From Neobittarella massiliensis (ex Bilen et al. 2018) (GTDB taxonomy: Bacteria; Bacillota; Clostridia; Oscillospirales; Ruminococcaceae), in contig NZ_OKQO01000010.1 in assembly GCF_900289145.1 (NCBI RefSeq), positions 20,718 to 84,717 of the forward strand: a stretch of 64,000 bases of DNA. The letters run 5' to 3'. Below the pieces are notes generated by a model. That model saw nothing but the letters and a program-made list of their open reading frames with translations, made no database searches and had not been told where the DNA came from. This document shows, piece after piece, positions 41,077 through 50,478 of this stretch (within the stretch, counting starts at the first letter, position 1; each line of letters opens with the position of its first letter). The position numbers and the translations under genes are program-made.

Positions 41077-42396
41077 TCACCACCCATTTTGGTACAGATA
41101 GCGGTGCAGGCTGTCAAGCGCCTTTTGGGCCAGCGCCAGGTAGCGCTCCTTTTTGCCCTTTATGCGCTCTGCCAGCGGCGGCAGCACGCCCATATTGCTG
41201 CCCATGGGCTGAAAGTCGCTGGTGTAGGGGTCGCTGATATAGCCCACCAGCGCCCCCAGCATGGTGTCGCGGGGCAGGGTGAGGAGCGGCTGCCCTGCGG
41301 CCAGCCGGGCGGCGTTTTGCCCGGCTAAAATGCCGCCGGCAGCGCTCTCGATATAGCCCTCGGTGCCGGTGATCTGACCGGCAAAAAACACCTTGGGATA
41401 CGCGCGCAGGTTTAGGGTGGGCCCGAGCAGCTTGGGGGCGTTTAAAAAGGTGTTGCGGTGCATGACCCCATAGCGCATAAAGCGGGCGCTCTGCAGGCCG
41501 GGGATCAGCGAGAACACCCGCTTTTGCTCGCCGAACTTTAAGTTGGTCTGAAAGCCCACCAGGTTGTAGAGGGTGCCGGCGCGGTTTTCTTTGCGCAGCT
41601 GCACCACCGCCCAGGGGCGGTGGCCGGTGGCCGGGTCGCGCAGGCCCACCGGTTTTAGGGGGCCAAAGCGCAGCGTGTCGGGGCCGCGGGCGGCCATCAC
41701 CTCTACCGGCATACAGCCCTCGTATACCTGGCGGCCGTCAAAGTCGTGCTGGGGGGCGCGCTCGGCGGTGAGCAGCGCCTGCACAAAGGCCTCGTACTCG
41801 GGCTTATTCATGGGGCAGTTCAGGTAGTCGGCGTCGCCCCGGCCATAGCGGGCGGCGGCAAACACCCGGCTGTAGTCTAAGCTGTCGGCGGCCACGATGG
41901 GAGCCGCGGCGTCGAAAAAGCTGAGGTACTCCTCCCCCAGCAGCGCCCCGATAGCCGCCGACAGCCGGTCGCTGGTCAGCGGGCCGGTGGCCACCACCGT
42001 GATCTCGTCGGGGTCGATGGAGGTGACCTCCTCTTCTCGCACGGTGATGTATGGGTGTGCGCGCACCCGGCGGGTGATGTAGTCGGAAAACTGCTCTCTG
42101 TCCACCGCCAGCGCGCCGCCGGCGGGCACCTGGGTGGCCCGGGCGGCCTGACAGACCACCGAGCCGAACTGGCGCATCTCCTCTTTGAGCAGGCCGGCGG
42201 CGCTCTCCAGCCGGTCGGCCTTGAGCGAGTTGGAGCAGACCAGCTCGGCAAAGCCGGGGTAGTGGTGGGCGGGGCTATACTGGGCCGGTTTTTGCTCGTA
42301 CAGCGCGACGGGGATGCCGCGGCCGGCGATCTGCAGCGCCGCCTCGCACCCGGCCAGCCCGGCGCCGATGACTTTTACAGTAGATTTTGGTGACAT
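41077..42396 (-). CDS. trmFO: Folate-dependent tRNA m5U54 methyltransferase TrmFO
   Basis: 439 aa flavoprotein that methylates U54 of tRNA using methylene-tetrahydrofolate. FAD-binding VIGAGLAGCEAALQIAGRG near residue 9, HHYPGFAELVCSNSLKAD near 43 (catalytic Cys region), EEVTSIDPDEITVVATGPL near 100, NCPMNKPEYEAF near 192, and GQITGTEGYIESAAGGILAGQNAARL near 340. Length standard. ATG at 42396 with GGAGGA 3 nt upstream. Directly downstream of topA, the usual Firmicutes place. Confidence 0.96.
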   Translation of the reverse strand: MSPKSTVKVIGAGLAGCEAALQIAGRGIPVALYEQKPAQYSPAHHYPGFAELVCSNSLKADRLESAAGLLKEEMRQFGSVVCQAARATQVPAGGALAVDREQFSDYITRRVRAHPYITVREEEVTSIDPDEITVVATGPLTSDRLSAAIGALLGEEYLSFFDAAAPIVAADSLDYSRVFAAARYGRGDADYLNCPMNKPEYEAFVQALLTAERAPQHDFDGRQVYEGCMPVEVMAARGPDTLRFGPLKPVGLRDPATGHRPWAVVQLRKENRAGTLYNLVGFQTNLKFGEQKRVFSLIPGLQSARFMRYGVMHRNTFLNAPKLLGPTLNLRAYPKVFFAGQITGTEGYIESAAGGILAGQNAARLAAGQPLLTLPRDTMLGALVGYISDPYTSDFQPMGSNMGVLPPLAERIKGKKERYLALAQKALDSLHRYLYQNGW

Positions 42397-42461
42397 GGTC
42401 CTCCTGCCGATACTCGGGTCGCTTCAGTGGAGATCGGGTGCGCGGCAGTGCGCGCCCCTGT

Positions 42462-44537
42462 CTATTTTACGTAGCCACAGCCCTCTTTGAGGCAGTGGAT
42501 CATGGCATCTTTGCCGGTCTTTTTAAACAGCGTGCTGCCGCACTGGGGGCAGATCTCGGCCAGCGGCTCGTCCCAGGTCATGAACGAACAGGTGGGGTTT
42601 TTTTCACAGCCGAAAAATTTGCGGCCCCGTTTTGACTTTTTCTCGAGCATCTTGCCGCCGCAGACCGGGCACTTGCCGGGGGTCTCGACGGTGATGGCCT
42701 TGGTGTTTTTGCACTCGGGAAAGCCCGGGCAGGCCAAGAATTTGCCGTAGCGGCCGGTCTTGATGACCATCTTGCGGCCGCACAGCTCGCAGACGATGTC
42801 GGTCTCCTCGTCGGGGATCTTGATCCGGGTGCCCTCCATCGCCTTTTCGGCGTTTTGCAGCGTGCGGTCGAACTGGTCGTAGAAGTGGTGCAGGGTGGCC
42901 ACCCAATCGGCTTTTCCCTCCTCGATCTTGTCCAGGTCGTCCTCCAGCCCGGCGGTAAAGCCCACATCCACGATGCTGTCGAAGTGCTCTTTGAGCAGCT
43001 CGGTGGTGATCTCGCCCAGCTGGGTGGGGGCCAGCGCCTTGGCCTGGCGCTCCACGTAGCCGCGGCTCAAGATCGTGGTGATGGTGGGGGCGTAGGTGCT
43101 GGGGCGGCCGATGCCGTTTTCCTCCATGGCCTTGATGAGGGTGGCCTCGGTGTAGCGCGGCGGCGGCTCGGTAAAGTGCTGGGCACCCTGCACCTTGTCG
43201 GTGAGGATCGCCGAGTCCTCCTTGATGGGCGGCAGCGACTTCTCGTCCTCCTCCTGGGTGTCTTTGCCCTCGATATACACCTTGGTAAAGCCGTCGAACT
43301 TGACGGTAAAGCCGGTGGCCCTGAAGTCGTAGCCGGCGGCCTTCAGGTTGACGGTTACGGTATCCAGCAGCGAGGAGGCCATCTGGCTGGCGATAAAGCG
43401 CTTCCAGATGAGGTTATAGAGCTTAAACTGGTCGGCCGTCAGCGAGTCTTTGATCTGCATGGGGGTAAGCGACGGCATGGTGGGGCGGATGGCCTCGTGG
43501 GCGTCCTGGGTGTTGGCGCTCTTTTTCTGGGCGTAGTGGCGGGGCTTTTCGGGCAGGTAGCTGTCGCCGTAGTGGTCTTTGATGTAGGCGGTGGCCTCGT
43601 CCTGTGCGTCCTGCGAGATGCGCAGCGAGTCGGTACGCATGTAGGTGATAAGGCCCACAGCGCCCAGATCTTCTACATCCACACCTTCGTACAGCTGCTG
43701 GGCGGCCTGCATGGTGCGCCGCGACTGGAAGCCCAGCTTGCGCGAGGCCTCCTGCTGGAGGGTGGAGGTGGTAAAGGGCGGCGCCGGGTTGCGCTTGCGG
43801 CTGCCGCGCTTGATGGAGTCGATGAGAAACTGCTGGCCCTTGAGATCGGCCAGCACCGCGTCGGCCTGCTGCTTGTCGGTGATCTCGAGTTTTTTGCCGT
43901 CTTTGCCCACCAGTTTGGAGACGAACCTGCCCTGACTGCCCTGGATGCGGTGGTGGGCCTCGATGCTCCAGTACTCCTTGGGGACAAAGGCGCGTATCTC
44001 CAGCTCGCGGTCGACGATGAGCCGCACCGCCACCGACTGCACGCGCCCGGCCGACAGCCCTTTGCGCACCTTGCGCCACAAAAACGGGCTGAGCTTGTAG
44101 CCGACGATACGGTCGAGGATGCGGCGGGTCTGCTGGGCATTAAAGAGGTCGATATCGATGGTGCGGGGGTGTTTCATGCCGTTTTGGATGCCGGATTTGG
44201 TGATCTCGTTGAAAGAGACCCGGTTGGGCGCCGACACGTCCAGCCCCAAAATGTGGGCCAGATGCCAGGAAATGGCCTCCCCCTCTCTGTCCGGGTCGGC
44301 GGCCAGATAGACGGTATCGCACTTTTTGGCGGCGGCCTTGAGCTCTTTGATGAGCCCGCCTTTGCCCTTGATGTTGATGTACTGGGGCTCGAAATCGTGC
44401 TCGATATCCACCCCCATCTTGGTTTTCGGCAGGTCCCGCACGTGGCCCATGGAGGCGATCACCTCGTAGCCGCGGCCCAGGTATTTTTTGATGGTCTTGG
44501 CCTTGGCGGGGGACTCCACTATCACCAGTTTTGACAT
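42462..44537 (-). CDS. topA: DNA topoisomerase I
   Basis: 691 aa type IA topoisomerase. TOPRIM domain with LVIVESPAKAKTIKKYLG at the N-terminus and YLAADPDREGEAISWH near 90 (DxDxE metal site), catalytic Tyr in GLITYMRTDSLRIS near 295, GIGRPSTYAPTITTIL near 460. Three C-terminal zinc ribbons: CELCGRKM...CPGFPEC, CPVCGGKM...CEKNPTC, CPQCGSTL...CLKEGC. ATG at 44537 with AAAGG 12 nt upstream. Between dprA and trmFO. Confidence 0.97.
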   Translation of the reverse strand: MSKLVIVESPAKAKTIKKYLGRGYEVIASMGHVRDLPKTKMGVDIEHDFEPQYINIKGKGGLIKELKAAAKKCDTVYLAADPDREGEAISWHLAHILGLDVSAPNRVSFNEITKSGIQNGMKHPRTIDIDLFNAQQTRRILDRIVGYKLSPFLWRKVRKGLSAGRVQSVAVRLIVDRELEIRAFVPKEYWSIEAHHRIQGSQGRFVSKLVGKDGKKLEITDKQQADAVLADLKGQQFLIDSIKRGSRKRNPAPPFTTSTLQQEASRKLGFQSRRTMQAAQQLYEGVDVEDLGAVGLITYMRTDSLRISQDAQDEATAYIKDHYGDSYLPEKPRHYAQKKSANTQDAHEAIRPTMPSLTPMQIKDSLTADQFKLYNLIWKRFIASQMASSLLDTVTVNLKAAGYDFRATGFTVKFDGFTKVYIEGKDTQEEDEKSLPPIKEDSAILTDKVQGAQHFTEPPPRYTEATLIKAMEENGIGRPSTYAPTITTILSRGYVERQAKALAPTQLGEITTELLKEHFDSIVDVGFTAGLEDDLDKIEEGKADWVATLHHFYDQFDRTLQNAEKAMEGTRIKIPDEETDIVCELCGRKMVIKTGRYGKFLACPGFPECKNTKAITVETPGKCPVCGGKMLEKKSKRGRKFFGCEKNPTCSFMTWDEPLAEICPQCGSTLFKKTGKDAMIHCLKEGCGYVK

Positions 44538-44611
44538 AGGTATGATCGCGCCTTTCTATCTGCGCCCACCGGGGCGCAAGATGCTGGCAGGGCAGACCTG
44601 CCGCGTATGGA

Positions 44612-44629
44612 TAAAAGGGGCCGGGCCCC
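44612..44629 (-). terminator. Short terminator after dprA
   Basis: On the minus strand a GGGGC/GCCCC stem with TTTTAT after it, touching the dprA stop codon. Short stem, so likely a partial stop. Confidence 0.45.
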
Positions 44630-45688
44630 TTATTTTTTCGTTTTGGCGTAGCGCCCGTCGCTGCGGCGCAAAAGCAGGCCCTCGAGCTCTAACCGCGAGA
44701 GCGCCTGCATGGCCGCGCCGGGGGGCATACCGCCGGCGGCCAGTACCTCTTCGGGCAGCAGCGCCCGACCGCCGGCAAACAGCGGCCACAGCGGCGAGTC
44801 GGGCTCTGATCCGGGCGGTGGCGGCGCCGCGGATGGCACGGCCGGCGCCAGGCCCATATCCGCCGGACTGGCGGTGGCTCTAGCGCCTTTTTGCAGCAGA
44901 GCGGTGAGGCCCTGGGCGTGCTCGGAAAAGATGTCGCCGGCGGCGGCATATACCGGCCGGCCCAGCTTTAGCGCGTAGTCGGCGGTCATCTGGGCGCCAC
45001 CGGCTGCACCGCACTGGGGGATAAACAGCTGCCGGCCGAGAGCGGCCAGCAGCCGGTTGCGCTGGTAGTAACCGGCTTTTTGTACCGGGCAGTCGGGCCG
45101 GTACTCAGACAAAATAAGGCCGCCAGCAGCAGTGATATCCCGCAACAGGGCCGCCGATCGTACCGGCGCCGGGTGAAAAAAGCCGCCCGGCAGCACCGCC
45201 ACTGTTTTGCCGCCCGCCGCCAGCGCGGCCCGGTGGGCACAGCTGTCGGCGCCCAGGGCGGTGCCGCTGAGCACGACCCGGCCCGCCTGGGCCAGAGCTG
45301 CCGCATAATGTCCGCACACCTGCCGACCGTAGCCGTCGATGCGGCGGCTGCCCACCACCGCGGTGACCGGGCGCTGCAGCAGCGACAGATCGCCCTGGAA
45401 GTAGAGCAGGGCCGGCGGGTTTGCCAGATCATCCAGCGCCGCGGGGTAACCGGGCGTGCCGAATGCTACCATACCACAGTTTTTTGGCAAATCTGTGAAC
45501 GGGACAAAATTTTGCCGCAGGTTTGCCAGCCGGCGGCGCTCCTCACCGGTCAAAAAGTCGCTGTCTGCCCCCTGCCGCCACACATTCTGTGGGCTGCCAA
45601 AGTGGCGCAGTACCGGCCGCAGCCGGTGGCTGCCCGGCCCCAGCAGCGCCTGCAGCTGCTGCCAAGCGGCCATATCGGCGCTGTTCAC
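44630..45688 (-). CDS. dprA: DNA-processing protein DprA
   Basis: 352 aa. Loads RecA on incoming single-stranded DNA in transformation. Helical N-terminus, Rossmann-like DprA domain with AVVGSRRIDGYGRQVCGHYA near residue 110, LSGTALGADSCAHRAALAAGGKTVAVLPGGFFHP near 138, LILSEYRPD near 190, RNRLLAALGRQLFIPQCGAAGG near 207, and a C-terminal winged helix (EEVLAAGGMPPGAAMQALSRLELEGLLLR). Start is GTG at 45688, overlapping the methyltransferase stop by 4 nt (GTGA). No other competence genes in view. Confidence 0.93.
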   Translation of the reverse strand: MNSADMAAWQQLQALLGPGSHRLRPVLRHFGSPQNVWRQGADSDFLTGEERRRLANLRQNFVPFTDLPKNCGMVAFGTPGYPAALDDLANPPALLYFQGDLSLLQRPVTAVVGSRRIDGYGRQVCGHYAAALAQAGRVVLSGTALGADSCAHRAALAAGGKTVAVLPGGFFHPAPVRSAALLRDITAAGGLILSEYRPDCPVQKAGYYQRNRLLAALGRQLFIPQCGAAGGAQMTADYALKLGRPVYAAAGDIFSEHAQGLTALLQKGARATASPADMGLAPAVPSAAPPPPGSEPDSPLWPLFAGGRALLPEEVLAAGGMPPGAAMQALSRLELEGLLLRRSDGRYAKTKK

Positions 45689-46482
45689 CGCATCATCTCC
45701 CAGCTGAAGATGGCTGCCGCCGCCGCCGCGTTGAGCGACTCGGCCGCCGGGGTGATGGGGATGTGCACCAGCTGGTCGCAGGCGGCAGCGGTCGGCTCGG
45801 TTATGCCGCGGCCCTCGTTGCCGATGACCACGGCGCAGGGGGCGCGCAGGTCTACCTGGCCGATATCTACGCTGCGGCAGGAAAGAGTAGAACCGTATAC
45901 CGGCAGGCCCTGCCGCTTGAGCCAGGCGACGGTGTCGGGCGCGCTGTCTACCCGGTAGACCGGCAGCTTAAAAATGCTGCCCATGCTGGCACGCACCGCC
46001 TTATCTCCCAGGCAGTCGGCACAGCCGCTGTCGAGCAAAATGCCCCCCAGCCCCAGCGCCGCCGCCGTGCGCAGGATGGTGCCCACGTTGCCCGGGTCGG
46101 ACACCTGCTCCAGCAGCAGATAGCTCCTGTTTACATCGAGCTGGTCGAGCGGGGCGAGCACGCTCTGCTCGGCTACGCCGCACAGCACCCCCTGGGGCGC
46201 CTTTTGACCGCTGAGTTTTAAAAACACCTCGTCGGTGGCGGTGTAGCTGCGCGCCGCCGCCGACAGCACCAGCCGGCAGGCCTCGGGGTAGCGCTGCTGT
46301 GCCTGATCCGAGCACACCGCCCAGAGGATTTGGGCCCCGGCATCGGCCGCGTCGGCGCAAAGCTTGTGGCCCTCGGCCAAAAACACCCCCTGCTGCCGCC
46401 GGTAAGCCGGCTTGGCGCGGAGCTTCTGCACCTCTTTGACCAGAGGATTTTGGCGGCTGGCGATGTGGACGATCTCGGGCAA
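45685..46482 (-). CDS. SpoU/TrmH family RNA 2'-O-methyltransferase
   Basis: 265 aa. N-terminal substrate-binding domain (SRQNPLVKEVQKLRAKPAYRRQQGVFLAEG), then the SPOUT knot domain: LLEQVSDPGNVGTILRTAAALG near residue 120 (motif 1), VVIGNEGRGITEP near 215 (motif 2) and HIPITPAAESLNAAAAAAI near 240 (motif 3). Methylates ribose in rRNA or tRNA; site unknown. Start is TTG at 46482 with AGGAGG 8 nt upstream. First gene of the unit with dprA, promoter at 46525. Confidence 0.92.
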   Translation of the reverse strand: MPEIVHIASRQNPLVKEVQKLRAKPAYRRQQGVFLAEGHKLCADAADAGAQILWAVCSDQAQQRYPEACRLVLSAAARSYTATDEVFLKLSGQKAPQGVLCGVAEQSVLAPLDQLDVNRSYLLLEQVSDPGNVGTILRTAAALGLGGILLDSGCADCLGDKAVRASMGSIFKLPVYRVDSAPDTVAWLKRQGLPVYGSTLSCRSVDIGQVDLRAPCAVVIGNEGRGITEPTAAACDQLVHIPITPAAESLNAAAAAAIFSWEMMR

Positions 46483-46524
46483 AGGTGACGCCTCCTAACA
46501 GAGTGTGGCCGCCAGAGGCAGCAC

Positions 46525-46553
46525 CGTATACACAATACATAAAGAACGGTCAA
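46525..46553 (-). promoter_or_regulatory. Promoter of the SpoU methyltransferase-dprA unit
   Basis: Minus strand TTGACC (46548-46553), 17-bp spacer, TATACG (46525-46530), about 45 nt before the start codon and just outside the repeat array. Confidence 0.7.
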
Positions 46554-46710
46554 AATGGGTCGCCGGGGGTGGGGCGGCCGGTCACATAAAGACGCGTGGG
46601 CCGGTTTTGGCTGGAATGGACCTCGTTACCGCTCTCGCCGTAACAGTTCGCGCCAAAGCCCTCCCCGGACTATCAGCGAGCCCTGCGGACGCCGAAACAC
46701 ACCGAGGACG

Positions 46711-47990
46711 GAAAGAATACCGTTGCCGCTCCGCGGCGGGAGGGCCGGTGGCCCGAGAGGTATTCTTTCATCGCTTATCGCGTCTCTTACCCAGGCGCCG
46801 GCACCCGCCGGCTTGATACCATATAAATGGGTAACGGTGCGATAAGCTCGGCGGGAGAGCCGGTGGCCCGAGAGGTATTCTTTCATCGCTTATCGCACTG
46901 CTGCCCCAGGTGCTGATACCCCCCGGCTTGATACCATATAAATGGGTAACGGTGCGATAAGCTCGGCGGGAGGGCCGGTGGCCCGAGAGGTATTCTTTCA
47001 TCGCTTATCGCACTGCTGCCCTAGGTACTGATACCCGCCGGCTTGATACCATATAAATGGGTAACGGTGCGATAAGCTCGGCGGGAGGGCCGGTGGCCCG
47101 AGAAGTATTCTTTCATCGCTTATCGCACTGCTGCCCCAGGTGCTGATACCCCCGGTTTGATACCATATAAATGGGAAACGGTGCGATAAGCTCGGCGGGA
47201 GAGCCGGTAGCCCGAGAGGTATTCTTTCATCGCTTATCGCACTGCTGCCCTAGGTGCTGATACCCCCCGGCTTGATACCATATAAATGGGTAACGGTGCG
47301 ATAAGCTCGGCGGGAGGGCCGGTGGCCCGAACAGAGGTTCTTTCATCGCCTATCGCGCCACTCCCCCAGGCACCGGCACCCATCCATTTATAGGAGATCA
47401 GCGGGTCACCGCTAGGCCATCAGATGATACCCAGCAGAAAGAATCGCGTTATCGCCCCTAGGGCGATAGGAGGGCCGGTGGCCCGAGAGGTATTCTTTCA
47501 TCGCCTATCGCGCCTTTTACCCAGGCGCCGGCACCCATCCATTTATAGGAGATCAGCGGGTCACCGTCAGGCGATCAGATACCCAGCAGAAAGAATCGCG
47601 TTATCGCCCCTAGGGCGATAGGAGGGCCGGTGGCCCGAACAGAGGTTCTTTCATCGCTTATCGCGCCTCTTACCCAGGCGCCGGCACCCATCCATTTATA
47701 GGAGATCAGCGGGTCACCGCTAGGCCATCAGATGATACCCAGCAGAAAAATCGCGTTATCGCCTTTAGGGCGATAGGAGGGCCTATGGCCCGAACAGAGA
47801 TTCTTTCATCGCTTATCGCGCCACTTCCCCAGGCACCGGCACCCACCCATTTATAAACAAATCAGCGGGTCACCGTCAGGCCATCAGATATCCAGCAGAA
47901 AGAATCGCGTTATCGCCCTTAGGGCGATAGGAGGACCTATGGCCCGAACAGAGATTCTTTCATCGCTTATCGCGCCACTTCCTCAGGCGC
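46711..47990. repeat. Two-family tandem repeat array (115-bp and ~154-bp units)
   Basis: First family: ATATAAATGG recurs at 46821, 46936, 47051, 47165 and 47280, a 114-115-bp period. Each unit carries an 11-bp inverted repeat, GCTTATCGCAC ... GTGCGATAAGC (for example 46888-46898 with 46952-46962). Second family: GGCCGGTGGCCCGA or a near variant recurs at about 47317, 47473, 47625, 47780 and 47934, period 152-156 bp, each with CATCCATTTATAGGAGATCA, a CGCGTTATCGCCC hairpin and a GGGCGATAGGAGG end. The families share the GGCCGGTGGCCCGA...TTCTTTCATCGC core, so one probably gave rise to the other. Copies are close but not identical; no unique spacers, so not CRISPR. No gene in the array is supported. 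Confidence 0.93.
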
Positions 47991-48034
47991 CCATACCCAC
48001 CTATTTATCTTGAAAGCAGTGGGTTACTGCGCGA

Positions 48035-48066
48035 TAAGCTAAACGCCCAGTCCAAAGACCGGGCGT
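48035..48066 (-). terminator. Terminator of rplT
   Basis: 10-bp stem ACGCCCAGTC/GACCGGGCGT (48043-48052, 48057-48066, one G-T), 4-nt loop, with a short TTTAGCTT tail on the minus strand, just after rplT and just before the repeat array. Confidence 0.6.
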
Positions 48067-48079
48067 AAAAGTAGCTTTT

Positions 48080-48433
48080 TTAGATAGCGGCCTTGGCCTT
48101 CTCGCACAGCGAGGTGAAAGCGGCGGGGTCGTGGATGGCCAGCTCCGACAGCATTTTGCGGTTGAGGGAGATACCGGCCTTTTTGAGACCATTTACGAAG
48201 GTGGAGTAGTTCATGCCGTTTGCCTTGCAGCCGGCCGAGATGCGGGTGATCCACAGTCTTCTGAAATCGCGCTTTTTCTGCTTGCGGCCGATGTAGGCGT
48301 ACTGGCCGGACTTCATGACTGCCTGCTTGGCAGTTTTAAACAGCTTGCTCTTGCCGCCAAAGTAACCCTTGGCCAGTTTCAGCACCTTTTTGCGTCTTTT
48401 ATGTGTCATCGTCGCTCTCTTGATACGAGCCAT
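48080..48433 (-). CDS. rplT: 50S ribosomal protein L20
   Basis: 117 aa, basic and mostly helical. [41 protein letters not shown] at the start and SYAGRK-type [46 protein letters not shown] are typical. Binds 23S rRNA early and represses its own operon in Firmicutes through a leader. Last gene of infC-rpmI-rplT. ATG at 48433 with AGGAGG upstream. Confidence 0.97.
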   Translation of the reverse strand: MARIKRATMTHKRRKKVLKLAKGYFGGKSKLFKTAKQAVMKSGQYAYIGRKQKKRDFRRLWITRISAGCKANGMNYSTFVNGLKKAGISLNRKMLSELAIHDPAAFTSLCEKAKAAI

Positions 48434-48550
48434 ATTGAAAACCTCCTGCGTTATGTCTGTAGATGGCCGGCAGTGCCGACGCGCAAAAACCCCAGCCCAG
48501 GCAGCACCGTGCCTGCAGCCGTGGCGATCCCTTTTTCTAAGCGCCGGCGC

Positions 48551-48748
48551 TTAGCTGTAGGGCAGTAATTTTTTGATGATCTTGGCGTTGGTCTCGTCGG
48601 CGTAGGCCGCTTTGCGCAGACCGCGTTTTCTTTTGGTATCTTTTTTGGTGAGGATGTGGGATCTGAAAGCGTGACCGCGTTTCACCTTACCGTTTTTGGT
48701 GAGTTTAAAGCGCTTTTTGGCACCGGTATGAGTTTTTAACTTAGGCAT
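48551..48748 (-). CDS. rpmI: 50S ribosomal protein L35
   Basis: 65 aa, very basic: [20 protein letters not shown] followed by [26 protein letters not shown], a full match to L35. Between infC (20 nt) and rplT. ATG at 48748 with AGGAGG upstream. Confidence 0.97.
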   Translation of the reverse strand: MPKLKTHTGAKKRFKLTKNGKVKRGHAFRSHILTKKDTKRKRGLRKAAYADETNAKIIKKLLPYS

Positions 48749-48768
48749 GATACGTCCTCCTAAAAATT

Positions 48769-49293
<525 letters not shown>

Positions 49294-49308
49294 ACACCTC
49301 CAAAGCAC

Positions 49309-49345
49309 AAAATTACAAAAGCGCGACAACACCGTGTTGCCGCGC
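49309..49345 (-). terminator. Attenuator in the infC leader
   Basis: On the minus strand an 11-bp stem (arms 49335-49345 and 49321-49331, one G-U wobble), 3-nt loop, then TTTTGTAATTTT, ending 15 nt before the infC start. Such a terminator in front of infC is the L20-leader layout known in Firmicutes, where L20 or other signals set read-through. Confidence 0.75.
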
Positions 49346-49452
49346 CAAATCGCAAAGATACACCCGCTGTGGGGCTTTCTCGACTATTGACCACATGACC
49401 CGTTAGCCATGGGTGAGAACGGCAGATGTTGTTCTACTTTGTTTTCCAAACT

Positions 49453-49481
49453 AGTGTAACAGACTATCAGCGGCCTGTCAA
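49453..49481 (-). promoter_or_regulatory. Proximal promoter of infC-rpmI-rplT
   Basis: Minus strand TTGACA (49476-49481), 17-bp spacer, TACACT (49453-49458). Leader of about 150 nt containing the attenuator. Confidence 0.82.
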
Positions 49482-49563
49482 GTGCTTTTTTCGCTTTGGA
49501 CGCGCGGGCGGGCCCCCGCCGGGCACCGCCGGATGGGCGGCTCAAAAAAGCGGGTACCGGTCG

Positions 49564-49592
49564 AGGATACCGCACCGGGCGAAAAATGTCAA
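49564..49592 (-). promoter_or_regulatory. Distal promoter of infC-rpmI-rplT
   Basis: Minus strand TTGACA (49587-49592), 17-bp spacer, TATCCT (49564-49569), in the gap between rlmA and infC. Gives a leader of about 260 nt. Confidence 0.6.
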
Positions 49593-49601
49593 TCCCTGTA
49601 T

Positions 49602-50444
49602 TTAAAGACAGCCGCCTTTTTCCTCCTCGGGCGGCAGCTTTTGGTACAGCGCCAGCACGAACTCGATGGGGGTATCCAGCTGCTGCCGCCCCAGCAGCTC
49701 CTCTGCCTTTTGGGGCGGCGTGCGATAGCAATACGGGGTCATGGCGAACAGGTCGGCGATCTGCTGGGGGTCAGAAAGCTGCAGCTGAGCGGTCACCGCC
49801 GTCTGCCGGCACAGCGAAAAGCCGGCGGGCCGGTAGGCAAAAGGTGGGTTTTGGTAGGGGGTTTCGTAGAGGGCCTGTTTGAGACCCCACAGGTGCCGGG
49901 GGCCGGGGGCGGCCACCAGCAGATGGCCCCCCGGCTGCAGCACCCGCCAAAACTCGCGCTCGTCGTGGGGGGCAAACAGGTTGGTCACCGCCGCCAGGCT
50001 CCCATCTGCCACCGGCAACGCGTGCACCCCCGCCACCGCGAAGCGGCAGCCCTTGTGGCGGCGGGCGGCGCGGGCCACCGCGCTTTTAGAGATATCGACG
50101 CCCCCCACCCAGCCGGCCCCCGGCAACCCGGTGCGCACGGCGGCGGTAAAGTAACCCTCGCCGCAGCCGGCGTCGAGCACCGCACCGCCGGCGGGCACCA
50201 GGTCGGCCAGCTGTTTTACCACCGCATCAGCCAGCACGTCGTAGCTGCCGCCGGCCAAAAAACGGGCCCTCGCCGCCACCATCTGCCGGTTGTCGCCGGG
50301 ATCTTTGGAGTGGCGGCGGGTGGCCGGCAGCAGGTTTAAGTAGCCGCTGCCGGCAAAGTCGAAGCTGTGGCCGGCCGCACAGCGGGCGCTGCCGCCGGCT
50401 GTGGTGAGCGCCCCGCCACAGTGGGGGCAGCAAAATACAGTCAT
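49602..50444 (-). CDS. RlmA-type 23S rRNA guanine methyltransferase
   Basis: 280 aa. N-terminal zinc motif FCCPHCGGALTTAGGSARC then GHSFDFAGSGYLNLL, the RlmA(I/II) signature, followed by the SAM-binding domain: VLDAGCGEGYFTAAV near residue 92 (motif I), GVDISKSAVARAARRH (acidic loop), FAPHDEREFWRVLQPGGHLL near 155. Methylates G745 or G748 of 23S rRNA; the latter confers tylosin resistance in some bacteria. ATG at 50444 with AAAGGA upstream. Follows addA by 34 nt. Confidence 0.88.
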   Translation of the reverse strand: MTVFCCPHCGGALTTAGGSARCAAGHSFDFAGSGYLNLLPATRRHSKDPGDNRQMVAARARFLAGGSYDVLADAVVKQLADLVPAGGAVLDAGCGEGYFTAAVRTGLPGAGWVGGVDISKSAVARAARRHKGCRFAVAGVHALPVADGSLAAVTNLFAPHDEREFWRVLQPGGHLLVAAPGPRHLWGLKQALYETPYQNPPFAYRPAGFSLCRQTAVTAQLQLSDPQQIADLFAMTPYCYRTPPQKAEELLGRQQLDTPIEFVLALYQKLPPEEEKGGCL

Positions 50445-50478
50445 GATACAGTCCTTTCAAAACACAGCCGGCAACGCC

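Noticed and set aside
42855..44534. 559-codon plus-strand frame opposite topA
   Set aside because: Antisense to a complete topA; no ribosome binding site and no family resemblance.
46626..47001. Repeated minus-strand frames starting MKEYLSGHR in array C
   Set aside because: Each begins inside a repeat unit with no ribosome binding site, and the 115-bp period shifts the frame from unit to unit. The peptides are by-products of the repeat.
46711..47990. CRISPR array or integron cassette array
   Set aside because: No unique spacers, no cas gene, no integrase and no integrated ORFs between the repeats.
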